Assembly: GCA_965279565.1 (NCBI GenBank)
Contig: OZ257249.1
Location: 2,356,001 to 2,420,000 of the forward strand
DNA from: Tagaea sp965279565
Lineage (GTDB): Bacteria > Pseudomonadota > Alphaproteobacteria > CACIAM-22H2
DNA: 64,000 nucleotides
Direction of reading: 5' to 3'
Below the pieces are notes generated by a model that was not told the DNA's origin, did no database searches, and saw only the letters and a program-made list of their open reading frames with translations. The translations under genes and the position numbers were made by a program. The stretch's first letter is position 1, and each line of letters opens with the position of its first letter. Below, piece after piece: positions 33,734-42,033 of this stretch.

Positions 33734-34918
33734 TCAGCCGGTGGGCTTCGACCCGTCGCCGACGACGCCGCGCTTGATGAGGTCGTCGATCTTTTCCTTC
33801 GGGTATCCGAGCTCGGCCAGCGCTTCGCGCGTATTTTCGCCGATTCCGTAGGCGCGGATGCGCAATGGCAGCGTTTCGTCGTCGTACTTGACAGGATGGT
33901 TGACCAGCACGGCCTTCTCGCCGCGGATGTCGATCTCGGTGAATGCGTCGACGGCCTGCGCCTGCGGGTCGTCTGCGACATCATCGAAATCGAAGATCTT
34001 GCTGTACCAAAGTCCGGCTTCGTCGAATGCCTTCGAGACATCGGCAAACTTCTTCGTCGCGACGACCTTCGCGAATACCTGCGCGTAACGATCGCGCTCC
34101 TTGAAGCGGTCGATATGCGCGATCTGACGCAGTTCGTCGCTGCCGAGCGCGTCCGCGACCTTCATCGGATCATTGACTGACATCGCGATTTCGGCATCCA
34201 GCAACTTGAACTGACCATAGGGTGCCTGATGGTACCAGGTCGCCAGATGCGGATCGCGCTTGAGGATGCTCCGGTCGGGGCGGGTGGACAGGTAGACGGT
34301 CAGCGGCTCGGTCTGCAGGTCCAGGCCGGCCGTATAGAGCGAGCTTTCGACCTTCGTGCCTTTGCCGGTCGTCAGCTTCTTCACAAACGCCGCAATGATG
34401 CCCATGGCCAATACGGCACCGCCGTGCTGGTCGATGACGGCCGAACCCACCGCGCGCGGTTCGTCGTTGCCGGTCGCCGCCATCAGGCCGGTACGCGCCT
34501 GGATGATGATGTCCTGGCTCGCCTTCGAGATCATCGGACCCTTGCTGCCCCAGCCAGTACCGCTCGCATAGATCAGGTCGGGCTTGATCTTCTTCAGTTC
34601 CTCGTATCCGAGGCCGAGACGGTCCATCACGCCGGAGCGGTAGTTTTCGATGACCACGTCCGACTTGGCGACCATCTCCTTGATGATGGCAAGCCCTTCG
34701 GGGCTCTTCAGGTTCACCGCGAAAGTCTTCTTGTTGCGGAAGGCACACAGGTAGAGACCGCTGACGCCGCCGATGTGCGGACCCGGCCAGCGGCGCGCAC
34801 GTTCGCCTTCGATCGGCTCCACCTTCATCACGTCGGCACCGAGGTCCGCCAGATACTGCGTGCAGGCAGGCCCTTGCAGGACGTGGCAGAAGCTGAGGAC
34901 CTTCATTTTCTCAAGCAT
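33734..34918 (-). CDS. CaiB/BaiF-type CoA-transferase (family III)
   Basis: A 394-residue enzyme. The N-terminus K-V-L-S-F-C-H-V-L-Q-G-P-A-C-T-Q-Y-L-A-D-L-G-A-D-V-M-K-V-E is the family hallmark, followed by R-N-K-K-T-F-A-V-N-L-K-S and the catalytic Asp region V-V-I-E-N-Y-R-S-G-V. It moves CoA between carboxylic acids, so it can activate the imported acid without ATP. The longer frame to 35008 runs into the upstream gene's start region, so the ATG at 34918 was used. It is co-directional with, and 37 bases from, the aldehyde dehydrogenase. Confidence 0.92.
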   Translation of the reverse strand: MLEKMKVLSFCHVLQGPACTQYLADLGADVMKVEPIEGERARRWPGPHIGGVSGLYLCAFRNKKTFAVNLKSPEGLAIIKEMVAKSDVVIENYRSGVMDRLGLGYEELKKIKPDLIYASGTGWGSKGPMISKASQDIIIQARTGLMAATGNDEPRAVGSAVIDQHGGAVLAMGIIAAFVKKLTTGKGTKVESSLYTAGLDLQTEPLTVYLSTRPDRSILKRDPHLATWYHQAPYGQFKLLDAEIAMSVNDPMKVADALGSDELRQIAHIDRFKERDRYAQVFAKVVATKKFADVSKAFDEAGLWYSKIFDFDDVADDPQAQAVDAFTEIDIRGEKAVLVNHPVKYDDETLPLRIRAYGIGENTREALAELGYPKEKIDDLIKRGVVGDGSKPTG

Positions 34919-34955
34919 ATTGGTCTCCGGTGTCGCGGCGCGCGTCGGAACGGGT

Positions 34956-36437
34956 TCAATTGAGCTGCAGGTGGATTGTCTTGAGTTCGGTGAATTCGTC
35001 GACGGCAAAGCGACCGCGTTCGTGGCCGCTGCCGCTTTCCTTGTGGCCAGTCAGCGGAAGCTCGGGCGTACCGGCCATGTAGGTGTTGACCTCGATCGTT
35101 CCGGCCTTGAGCCCGCGCCCGAAGCGGAAGGCCTTGTCGATATCGCGCGTCCACACGCCGGCCGACAGGCCATAGGCCGTTCCGTTCGCGATCGCGATCG
35201 CCTGGTCGACAGTCTCGAACTCGATGGCCGAAAGGACAGGTCCGAAGATCTCTTCCTGCGCGATCGACATTTTCGGATCGACCTTCGTGAAAAGGCCGGG
35301 CTGCACGTAGTTCGTCCGGGCAGGGCCGTCCGATGGCCTGCTCCAGTACGCGGCGCCATCGCGCTGGCCAGCAGCTATGTAGCCGCTGACGCGGTCGAAC
35401 TGTGCCGGACTGATGAGGGGGCCCATTTCCGTCGCGGGATCGAGTGGGTCGCCGACACGGACGGCGAGCATCCCGGCCTTGACGCGGTCGAGGAACTCGC
35501 GCGCGATCGAACGCTCGACCAGCAGGCGGGAACCGCTCACGCAGGCTTGTCCGGCATTGCGCGTGGCGCCGATGACGACCTTCTGTGCTGCCGTTTCGAG
35601 ATCGGCGTCGGCGCAGACGATGTGCGCGGACTTGCCGCCAAGCTCGAGCGACAGCTTCTTGAGCGCGGCGCCGGCCTTTGTGGCGATCTCCTTGCCGACG
35701 CGGGTCGATCCCGTGAAGGAAATCATGTCGACGCGTGGATCTGCGCACAGGGCCGCTCCCACGTCATGGCCAAACCCGGGAAGCACGCTGACCACGCCGG
35801 GCGGGACTCCTGCCTCGAGAAGGATGCGGCCGAGCAGGAGCGTCGTACCGGAGGTCAGCTCGCTGGGCTTGATGACCGCACAGCAGCCGACCGCCAGTGC
35901 AAACGGCAGCTTCTGGCTGATGATGAGCAGCGGATAATTCCATGGCGTGATCATCGCGACGACGCCATAGGGTTCCCGCAGGATTAGGCCCATCTGGCCG
36001 CCGCCGAGATTGTCGTACGTGTCGCCGTAGGTGTGGCGGGCGAGGGTGGCCGCGTACTCCCAGTGCGCGATGGCGCCACGAACCTCGCGCTCGGCGTTCG
36101 TGACAGGCTTGCCGCATTCGAGGCACTCGATGCGGCGGAACTCGTCGAGGTTCTCTTCGATGCGGCGTGCCACATCGAGAAGGATCTTGGCGCGTTGCGC
36201 ACCCGACATGCCGCTCCACACGCGCTTCTCGGCTGCGGCTGCAGCCGCAGCAACGGCGGCATCGACGTCGGCTACTGTCGCCCTGGGGTACCGGCTGACG
36301 GCAACATCATGCGCCGGATTGCGACGTTCGATCGGCTCGCGGCTTTTCGTCTCGACGAGGGTGCCACCAATGACTGCCGAGAGCTCAATCGGCTTCTCAG
36401 GTAGTTTCACGGGCCAGGCGGTCGATTGGGCAGACAT
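34956..36437 (-). CDS. NAD(P)+-dependent aldehyde dehydrogenase
   Basis: A 493-residue ALDH-superfamily enzyme. The catalytic Cys299 lies in R-N-A-G-Q-A-C-V-S-G-S and the general base Glu265 in L-E-L-G-G-K-S. Residues 164-170 contain T-P-W-N-Y-P-L, the cofactor-binding signature. It oxidises an aldehyde to an acid, in line with the neighbouring GMC oxidoreductase that could make that aldehyde. It starts at an ATG preceded by GGAG. Its promoter overlaps a LacI-type operator. Confidence 0.95.
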   Translation of the reverse strand: MSAQSTAWPVKLPEKPIELSAVIGGTLVETKSREPIERRNPAHDVAVSRYPRATVADVDAAVAAAAAAAEKRVWSGMSGAQRAKILLDVARRIEENLDEFRRIECLECGKPVTNAEREVRGAIAHWEYAATLARHTYGDTYDNLGGGQMGLILREPYGVVAMITPWNYPLLIISQKLPFALAVGCCAVIKPSELTSGTTLLLGRILLEAGVPPGVVSVLPGFGHDVGAALCADPRVDMISFTGSTRVGKEIATKAGAALKKLSLELGGKSAHIVCADADLETAAQKVVIGATRNAGQACVSGSRLLVERSIAREFLDRVKAGMLAVRVGDPLDPATEMGPLISPAQFDRVSGYIAAGQRDGAAYWSRPSDGPARTNYVQPGLFTKVDPKMSIAQEEIFGPVLSAIEFETVDQAIAIANGTAYGLSAGVWTRDIDKAFRFGRGLKAGTIEVNTYMAGTPELPLTGHKESGSGHERGRFAVDEFTELKTIHLQLN

Positions 36438-36460
36438 GGCGTTTCTCCAATTGGATAGCC

Positions 36461-36489
36461 ATAATGTAATCGCTTTCTTTTTATGTCAA
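36461..36489 (-). promoter_or_regulatory. Promoter with LacI-type operator before the aldehyde dehydrogenase
   Basis: On the minus strand TTGACA (36484-36489) is 17 bases from CATTAT (36461-36466), a near-consensus promoter. TGTAATCGCTTTCT read on the + strand at 36465-36478 falls in the spacer and -10, matching the shared operator at 11 of 14 positions. Confidence 0.78.
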
Positions 36490-36516
36490 TCTCTACAGAT
36501 TCCTTGATGTTAGCTG

Positions 36517-38223
36517 CTAGCGGCCGGCCCGGATGAGGTCGGCGATGCGCTCGGCGACCATGATCGTCGGAAGATTGATGTTGGCGCGCGGGATCGCCGG
36601 CAAAATCGAGGCATCGACGACCCGCAGACCGTCGACGCCATGAACGCGGCCTGCGGAGTCGGTGACAGCCATCGGATCGTCGGCGCGTCCCATCCGGCAC
36701 GAACAGGATGCATGCCAGACGCCGACCGCCGCCTTTCGGACGAATGCCTCGAGCTTCTCGTCGTCAGCAAGCAGAACGTCGAGCGGCTCGGACTCGACGA
36801 CGAAGTTGTTGAACATGAACCGGCGCAAGGGGGCAGGACCATCGAGGATCGTGGCCAGAATCCGGGTGAGGATCCGGTTCTTGGTATTCACCTCGCTGAT
36901 CTGGCGGATCTTCTCGCTGAAGCTTGCCGCGAAAGGATCGGTCACGGCAGCGCGCATCTCGGGTGTGTCGAATACGGCGCGCAGCCGGCGCATTGCCGCC
37001 ATAAGGCGTAAGAGGTCGCGCCGGTCGTGCAGGAGCTTGAAATCGACCTTGGGCTCGTCGCGCCAGTCTGCCGAGTTGAGGCGGACCTCGCCGGCCTCCG
37101 AGAACGTCTTGTTGACCCACGTCGTCACCGAGCAGATCTGCTCGCCGACATGGTGCCAGGCGGCCTTCGTCGAAACCGATACGGCCATGTCGGACACCGG
37201 CATGCCCGGAATGTCGGACGTAAAGCGTAGCCCCACGAGCAGGTGGCGCCTTGTCTTCGCCTGCAGGCGCGCATGCGGATGGATGAAGGCTGCAAGTGCC
37301 ACCGACGGATGGTCCATCAGCCGCTGGCCGACACCCGCAAGCGCGTGTCGCAGTTCGATCCCGTGTGCGTGAAGTTCGCCCACGGGGCCTATGCCGGCGC
37401 GCATCAACATGGGTGGCGAATAGATGGCGCCGCACGAGAGGATCACCTCGCGCGCCCGAAACTCGCGCAACTCGCCGGCGACGAGCGCGCGAACGCCCAC
37501 GCAGCGACGGCCCTCGAAGATGAGATCGCGAACATGGCAGTCGGTCTGGATCGTCAGATTGGGCCGTGCGCGCACGGTCGGCGACAGGTACGCGATGGCG
37601 GTCGGTACGCGCCGGTCGTAGAGGTTCGAGATCGTGAAGGGGTGGTATCCGTCGACGAACTCGCCGTTTTGGTCTGCAACGTATTTGAAGCCCAGCCGAT
37701 CGAAGCCGGCCGCAATCGCCTTGGCCTGGCCGGCCCACATTTCGGGAAAGATACGGCGGATCGGCAGCGGGCCATCCTTGCCGTGGAGCGGCCCGTCGAA
37801 GTCGCTGTCGCGTTCGAGCTTACGGAAATAGGGAAGGACCGAGTTCCAGTTCCATCCGTCGGCACCCAGCGTCTCCCATTCGTCGTAGTCAACGGGACCG
37901 CCGCGGTTTGCGAGCTGCCCGTTGATTGACGAGCCGCCGCCCAGGACGCGTGCCTGCTCGTACTTGCGAAGGCGCGGACGCGGGGCGTCGGGCTGGTTGT
38001 GCGGGACTGTCTCCGTCGTCACGCGCAGGTCGTTCCAGAGGAACCGCCGGTCGAGGAAAGCATAGGCGGCGAAGCTGTCGAGGATGCGCTCGGGCGTCTC
38101 GCCGTCCTTGATGTTGGGGCCAGCTTCGAAAAGGAGGACCGAGGTTGCGCTGCGCTCCGTCAGTCTGGTCGCAAGGACCGAACCGGCGGATCCGCCGCCG
38201 ACGATGATGAAGTCGTGTGACAT
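36517..38223 (-). CDS. GMC-family flavin oxidoreductase (choline dehydrogenase-like)
   Basis: A 568-residue FAD enzyme. The dinucleotide-binding motif is I-I-V-G-G-G-S-A-G-S-V-L-A (residues 5-17), followed by V-L-G-G-G-S-S-I-N-G at about 90-99. The active-site His lies in V-W-H-A-S-C-S-C-R-M-G and the second catalytic residue is Asn in R-A-N-I-N-L-P. It oxidises an alcohol to an aldehyde, feeding electrons to the membrane or oxygen. The ATG at 38223 gives the standard start M-S-H-D-F-I-I-V; the longer frame overlaps the promoter. It reads in the same direction as the ALDH gene. Confidence 0.93.
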   Translation of the reverse strand: MSHDFIIVGGGSAGSVLATRLTERSATSVLLFEAGPNIKDGETPERILDSFAAYAFLDRRFLWNDLRVTTETVPHNQPDAPRPRLRKYEQARVLGGGSSINGQLANRGGPVDYDEWETLGADGWNWNSVLPYFRKLERDSDFDGPLHGKDGPLPIRRIFPEMWAGQAKAIAAGFDRLGFKYVADQNGEFVDGYHPFTISNLYDRRVPTAIAYLSPTVRARPNLTIQTDCHVRDLIFEGRRCVGVRALVAGELREFRAREVILSCGAIYSPPMLMRAGIGPVGELHAHGIELRHALAGVGQRLMDHPSVALAAFIHPHARLQAKTRRHLLVGLRFTSDIPGMPVSDMAVSVSTKAAWHHVGEQICSVTTWVNKTFSEAGEVRLNSADWRDEPKVDFKLLHDRRDLLRLMAAMRRLRAVFDTPEMRAAVTDPFAASFSEKIRQISEVNTKNRILTRILATILDGPAPLRRFMFNNFVVESEPLDVLLADDEKLEAFVRKAAVGVWHASCSCRMGRADDPMAVTDSAGRVHGVDGLRVVDASILPAIPRANINLPTIMVAERIADLIRAGR

Positions 38224-38292
38224 CCTGGCGCTTCGCGTGTCCATCCCTCGGATGTGCGGCATGAAAGCGCCGCACCTACTGTTCGACAGATT

Positions 38293-38306
38293 TATAAACG
38301 CTTTCA
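38293..38306 (-). promoter_or_regulatory. LacI-type operator upstream of the GMC oxidoreductase
   Basis: TATAAACGCTTTCA matches the shared motif at 11 of 14 positions and lies 70 bases upstream of the GMC start. A TATAAA sequence on the minus strand overlaps it and could be a -10 element. Confidence 0.55.
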
Positions 38307-38417
38307 TCCCGATCGCGCAATCAAGAAGGCGTGCACATATATTTTCTTATTATGTTGAATTTAAACGAAATAAGCATGGCCAGAATACGTGCTTCGCACC
38401 TCTTCCATGGCCGCGCG

Positions 38418-38452
38418 TTGACATGCAATCGAGATTCATGTAAGCGCTTAAC
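38418..38452 (+). promoter_or_regulatory. Promoter region with LacI-type operator before the DapA-like gene
   Basis: TTGACA at 38418-38423 is followed by TGTAAGCGCTTAAC (38439-38452), matching the shared operator at 12 of 14 positions with the perfect core TGTAAGCGCTTA. The operator would cover any -10 placed at normal spacing. Confidence 0.72.
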
Positions 38453-38481
38453 TAAGAATAACTCACGCAAGGAAACGTGCC

Positions 38482-39441
38482 ATGGCGTTCGATCTCACGC
38501 AGGGCGTAATCGCGGCCCCGGTAACCCCGTTCAACCCGGACGAGTCGGTCGACTGGGCCACGCTCGACCGCTACATGGCCGAGGTCGCCGCCGGCGGTCC
38601 CGTCGGTATCGCAATGAACATGGCGGCAAGCGAAGGCGGATCGCTGACGATCGACGAGCAGCTCGACGTCATCCGCCGTACCAAGAAGGCAGCCGCGGGC
38701 GCATGCGCGGTCCTTTCCGGCGTCGTCGCCGCGAGCACGACGAAGGCGGCCGAACTCGGCAAGCGCCTCGTCGATGCGGGCGCCGACGCGCTGGTCGTAT
38801 TCCCGCCGCTGCCGACCTTCATCTCCAAGCCGCTGCCGGTCGATGTCGTCGTCGACTTCCACAAGGCAATCGCCGACGCCTCTGGCGTGCCGATCATCGC
38901 GTTCCACACGCCGTTCGTCGATTATCCGCACGGCACGATCAAGGGGCTCGCCAAGCTGAAGTCCGTCGTGGCGCTGAAAGACGCCGCCTTCAACGTCGAC
39001 CGCACGGTCGAGATCGTCGAGGAGGCCGAAGACACGCACATTAAGATCCTCACCGGCAACGACACCTTCATCCTCGAGGCGATGCTGATGGGCTGCTCGG
39101 GGGCCCTCATCGGCTTTGCCGGGACCGCGACGGCCAAGATCGTCGAGATGCACAATCTCGCCAAGGCCGGCAAGATCACCGAGGCCTACCAGATATGGAA
39201 CGCGCTCGGCCCGCTGGCGCGCATCTGCTGGCGTGCACCCTTGCGCGACTATCGCGTGCGCATGAAGTACGCGCTGGTCCGTCAGGGTGTCATCCCGCAC
39301 GCGACCGCACGCCTGCCGCAGCCGGCGATCACGGACCAGGACAAGGCGGATCTCGACCGCTGCTTCGAGCGTTTCGGCCTCGACTCGCCGGCCTATCTGC
39401 CGGCGGGACGCAAGTTCCAGCGATCGCGCGCGGCCGAGTAG
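38482..39441 (+). CDS. DapA-family aldolase/dehydratase, not a typical dihydrodipicolinate synthase
   Basis: A 319-residue TIM barrel of the dihydrodipicolinate synthase/N-acetylneuraminate lyase superfamily. The Schiff-base Lys166 is present in V-A-L-K-D-A-A. The pyruvate-binding T-T-G-E motif is replaced by A-A-S-E (48-51) and the usual active-site Tyr by Phe141 (I-I-A-F-H-T-P). It may therefore process a keto-deoxy sugar acid (aldol cleavage or dehydration) instead of making dihydrodipicolinate. It leads an operon with the zinc dehydrogenase and sits near two dehydratases that could make its substrate. Confidence 0.86.
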   Translation: MAFDLTQGVIAAPVTPFNPDESVDWATLDRYMAEVAAGGPVGIAMNMAASEGGSLTIDEQLDVIRRTKKAAAGACAVLSGVVAASTTKAAELGKRLVDAGADALVVFPPLPTFISKPLPVDVVVDFHKAIADASGVPIIAFHTPFVDYPHGTIKGLAKLKSVVALKDAAFNVDRTVEIVEEAEDTHIKILTGNDTFILEAMLMGCSGALIGFAGTATAKIVEMHNLAKAGKITEAYQIWNALGPLARICWRAPLRDYRVRMKYALVRQGVIPHATARLPQPAITDQDKADLDRCFERFGLDSPAYLPAGRKFQRSRAAE

Positions 39442-39451
39442 TTCCAGTAGC

Positions 39452-40480
39452 ATGCTGGCTCTTCGCAAGCTCGGCCCTGCGCCGGGCGTCGCTCTCGTCG
39501 ACATTGCCGAGCCTGAGATTTCGGGCCCGGACGACGTCAAGATCGAGGTGACGGCTGCGGGTATTTGCGGCTCCGACCTCCATATCGATCACTGGGCTCC
39601 GGGCTACCACCATCTCGGGCCGTCGCTGCCGCTGACGCTCGGACACGAGTTCGTCGGCCGCGTCATCGGCCGGGGATCTTCCGGGCCGGGGCCGGCGATC
39701 GGCAGTCGCGTGACGGTCGTGCCTGCGACGACATGCGGTCGTTGCGCGGCGTGCGTGGCCTCGGATTTCGACGCATGCCGTGAGCGCCGCGGGATCGGCG
39801 TGATGCGCAACGGTGGGTTCGCCCGCCACGTGGTCGTGCCGGCGCGCAACTGCATTCCCGTTCCCGACGGACTGCCGGACGAGGTCGCGGCGCTCACCGA
39901 GCCCGTCGCCATTGGCGTCAACGCCGTGATGACGGCAGCACTCGAGGCAGGCGAGAAGGTCGTCGTGTTCGGACCCGGAACGATCGGGCAGGCGATCGCC
40001 GTCGAAGCCCGGCGTGCAGGCGCGGAGGTGACCGTCGTCGGGTTCCGTGACGCAAGCCGCATCGGCGTCTTGCGTTCGCTTGGATTCACGAAGCTGATCG
40101 ACCTCGGCGACGCTTCGCAGGCCGCAGAACTCCCGGCCCTTGCGGATAGCGTCGACTGCGTATTCGAAGCATCGGGTGCGGCATCGGCCTTCAAGGCCGC
40201 TCCGGGCTTGCTACGGCCAAAAGGGCGACTCGTCGTGGTCGGCATCCATGCGGTACCGGGCGAGATCGACCTTGTCCGGCTCGTGCGCAAGCGCCTGCAG
40301 GTGCTGGGTTCGTTCAGTTCGCCCGGTGCCATCTGGCCGGACGTGGTCAGGCGACTGGCGGAGGATCCGGAGACCTACGCCAAGTTCATCACGCACCGCT
40401 ATTCGCTCGACAACGCCCTTGCCGGCTTCGACGTCGGGCATCGTCGGGAAGCATCGAAGGTCATCGTGCGGCCGGGCTGA
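39452..40480 (+). CDS. Zinc-dependent medium-chain alcohol/polyol dehydrogenase
   Basis: A 342-residue enzyme. The catalytic zinc ligands lie in G-I-C-G-S-D-L-H and G-H-E-F-V-G; four Cys in C-G-R-C-A-A-C-V-A-S-D-F-D-A-C bind the structural zinc. The Rossmann motif is V-V-V-F-G-P-G-T-I-G-Q-A. It likely oxidises a secondary alcohol of a polyol or hydroxy acid. The ATG at 39452 is 10 bases after the DapA-like stop; the longer in-frame region upstream overlaps that gene. The gene converges on PrpD with a 19-base gap. Confidence 0.92.
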   Translation: MLALRKLGPAPGVALVDIAEPEISGPDDVKIEVTAAGICGSDLHIDHWAPGYHHLGPSLPLTLGHEFVGRVIGRGSSGPGPAIGSRVTVVPATTCGRCAACVASDFDACRERRGIGVMRNGGFARHVVVPARNCIPVPDGLPDEVAALTEPVAIGVNAVMTAALEAGEKVVVFGPGTIGQAIAVEARRAGAEVTVVGFRDASRIGVLRSLGFTKLIDLGDASQAAELPALADSVDCVFEASGAASAFKAAPGLLRPKGRLVVVGIHAVPGEIDLVRLVRKRLQVLGSFSSPGAIWPDVVRRLAEDPETYAKFITHRYSLDNALAGFDVGHRREASKVIVRPG

Positions 40481-40499
40481 AACTCGCCGGCCCCGGGCC

Positions 40500-41882
40500 T
40501 CAGGGGCGCGGCACCATCAGCGCCACGAGGCGGCGCACATCGGACAGCTTCTCGATTCCGTCGATCATTTCGATCAATTCGCGCGCGGCACCGGTCGAGA
40601 GTACGGTCGTCAGCAGGTCGAGCGCCTTTTCCTGCACCTGCGCCTTCGACATCGGGTTCTCGGCGCGACCCAGCACGTTCCTGTCCTGGTCCGCGACGAA
40701 CGTGCCGCGTCGGGTCTCGACTTCGACCTGCGCGTCGAAGCGGGCGAGATGCGGCTTCGGTCCGAGGAAGTCGATCCGCTGGCCCACGGCGACGACGGCG
40801 GGATCGCGCATTCTGTCCGCATCGTGTGCCGAATCGAACGTGAGCCTGCCGTCGACGAGCGTGACGGCCATGCAATAGCGCAGATTGACGTCGGGCATCT
40901 GGGTCTTGTCGCCGATGACCTGGTACCAATCCTCATTGTAGTAAATGCGGACGCGTTCGGTTTCTCCCGCACCCACACCATGCTCGCGGATGACCTTCTC
41001 GAGTGCCGCGAGCGGGGCGGCGATCGGATAGCCGACCGGATAGCACTTGATGTCGGTTTCGAGGATTTCGTGACGGACTCCAAGCGCATCGGTCAGGGCT
41101 GAAGGCCGGGGATTGGCGGTGATGGCGTCGAGCATGTTGCGGTCGCTCATCTCCAGCACGTCCCCGCCGCCCGAGAAGCCGGCACGCACAAGTGCCGCGC
41201 ACTTGGCGCCGTTCATTGCCGGCATGCCGGCGAAGACGTAGCTCTTGAGGGTATGGCGCGCGTCGCGCCGCCAGGTCGTGAGGCCGGACGCTTCCTGTGC
41301 CAGATAGTTGAGTAGGATCTTGAACCGCTCGGGATCGAACTCCATCAGGGATCCGGCTGCGTATCCGGCCCCGAAAAGCGGCCCGTAGGCGTGGCTCGAC
41401 ATGGAGGACTGCTTGAACGTCATTCCCGCACCGAACGCCTTGGCGAAGCGGATCGTCATCTCGTAGCCGAGGATCGTCGCGCGCAGCAGGCGTGTGCCGG
41501 TTGCCCCCAGTTCTTCCGCGACCGATATCGCCGACGGGACGACACCGCAGCCGGGATGGGTCTGGCTTTCTTCGTGCGAATCGTCCGACTCGTCGGCATG
41601 CGCAGACATGCCGTTGGCGAGCACGGCTTCGGAAAGCGGGGCACGCAGCGCCGTGCCGAGGATCGTGGCAGCCGGACGGCCGCCCAGAGAGGTGGCATAG
41701 CGCTGACCCGCGATGCCCGCCTCGAGTGCGGCACCCGAGACGATCGCAGCTAGCGTGTCCAGGAGCTGCAGCTTCCCCTTTTCGAGGACTTCCTGCGGGT
41801 AGCCGACGGTCGCGGCAGCGGCGGCGTGGGCGGCGACGGTGCCGCCATAGTCGAAGTTTCGGTCGATCTCGCCTCGTTCCAT
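40500..41882 (-). CDS. MmgE/PrpD-family protein
   Basis: A 460-residue protein of the 2-methylcitrate dehydratase/cis-aconitate decarboxylase family. The conserved region A-D-E-S-D-D-S-H-E-E-S-Q-T-H-P-G contains the catalytic His/Asp area and K-C-Y-P-V-G-Y-P corresponds to the lid region. The family dehydrates or decarboxylates tricarboxylic or related acids. The ATG at 41882, behind a GGCGGA ribosome site, was chosen over 41969, because the longer frame would place the operators in the coding region. Confidence 0.88.
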   Translation of the reverse strand: MERGEIDRNFDYGGTVAAHAAAAATVGYPQEVLEKGKLQLLDTLAAIVSGAALEAGIAGQRYATSLGGRPAATILGTALRAPLSEAVLANGMSAHADESDDSHEESQTHPGCGVVPSAISVAEELGATGTRLLRATILGYEMTIRFAKAFGAGMTFKQSSMSSHAYGPLFGAGYAAGSLMEFDPERFKILLNYLAQEASGLTTWRRDARHTLKSYVFAGMPAMNGAKCAALVRAGFSGGGDVLEMSDRNMLDAITANPRPSALTDALGVRHEILETDIKCYPVGYPIAAPLAALEKVIREHGVGAGETERVRIYYNEDWYQVIGDKTQMPDVNLRYCMAVTLVDGRLTFDSAHDADRMRDPAVVAVGQRIDFLGPKPHLARFDAQVEVETRRGTFVADQDRNVLGRAENPMSKAQVQEKALDLLTTVLSTGAARELIEMIDGIEKLSDVRRLVALMVPRP

Positions 41883-41954
41883 GCGCGTCGCTCCGCCGCG
41901 TAACGCGACGCTCCCGAGCTTGTTTTCGTGCCTGCCACCCGAAGCCGGTTGACA

Positions 41955-41993
41955 GTTTACCGCTTTCATTCATAGTTTATGAGAGCGCTTACA
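41955..41993. promoter_or_regulatory. Divergent promoter region with two LacI-type operators
   Basis: TGAGAGCGCTTACA (41980-41993) matches the shared motif at 12 of 14 positions; a weaker site GTTTACCGCTTTCA (41955-41968) matches 9. A + strand TTGACA (41949-41954) and a minus strand TTGATG...TATGAA pair suggest one promoter in each direction, toward PrpD and the Gfo/Idh/MocA-permease operon. Confidence 0.7.
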
Positions 41994-42033
41994 TCAATGC
42001 TAAACGCGCGACCCTGAAAGAGGGCGGTACGGG

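Noticed and set aside
40481..40499. GC-rich gap between convergent ADH and PrpD genes as a bidirectional terminator
   Set aside because: Short self-complementary GGCC/CCGGG elements but no stable stem with T-run.
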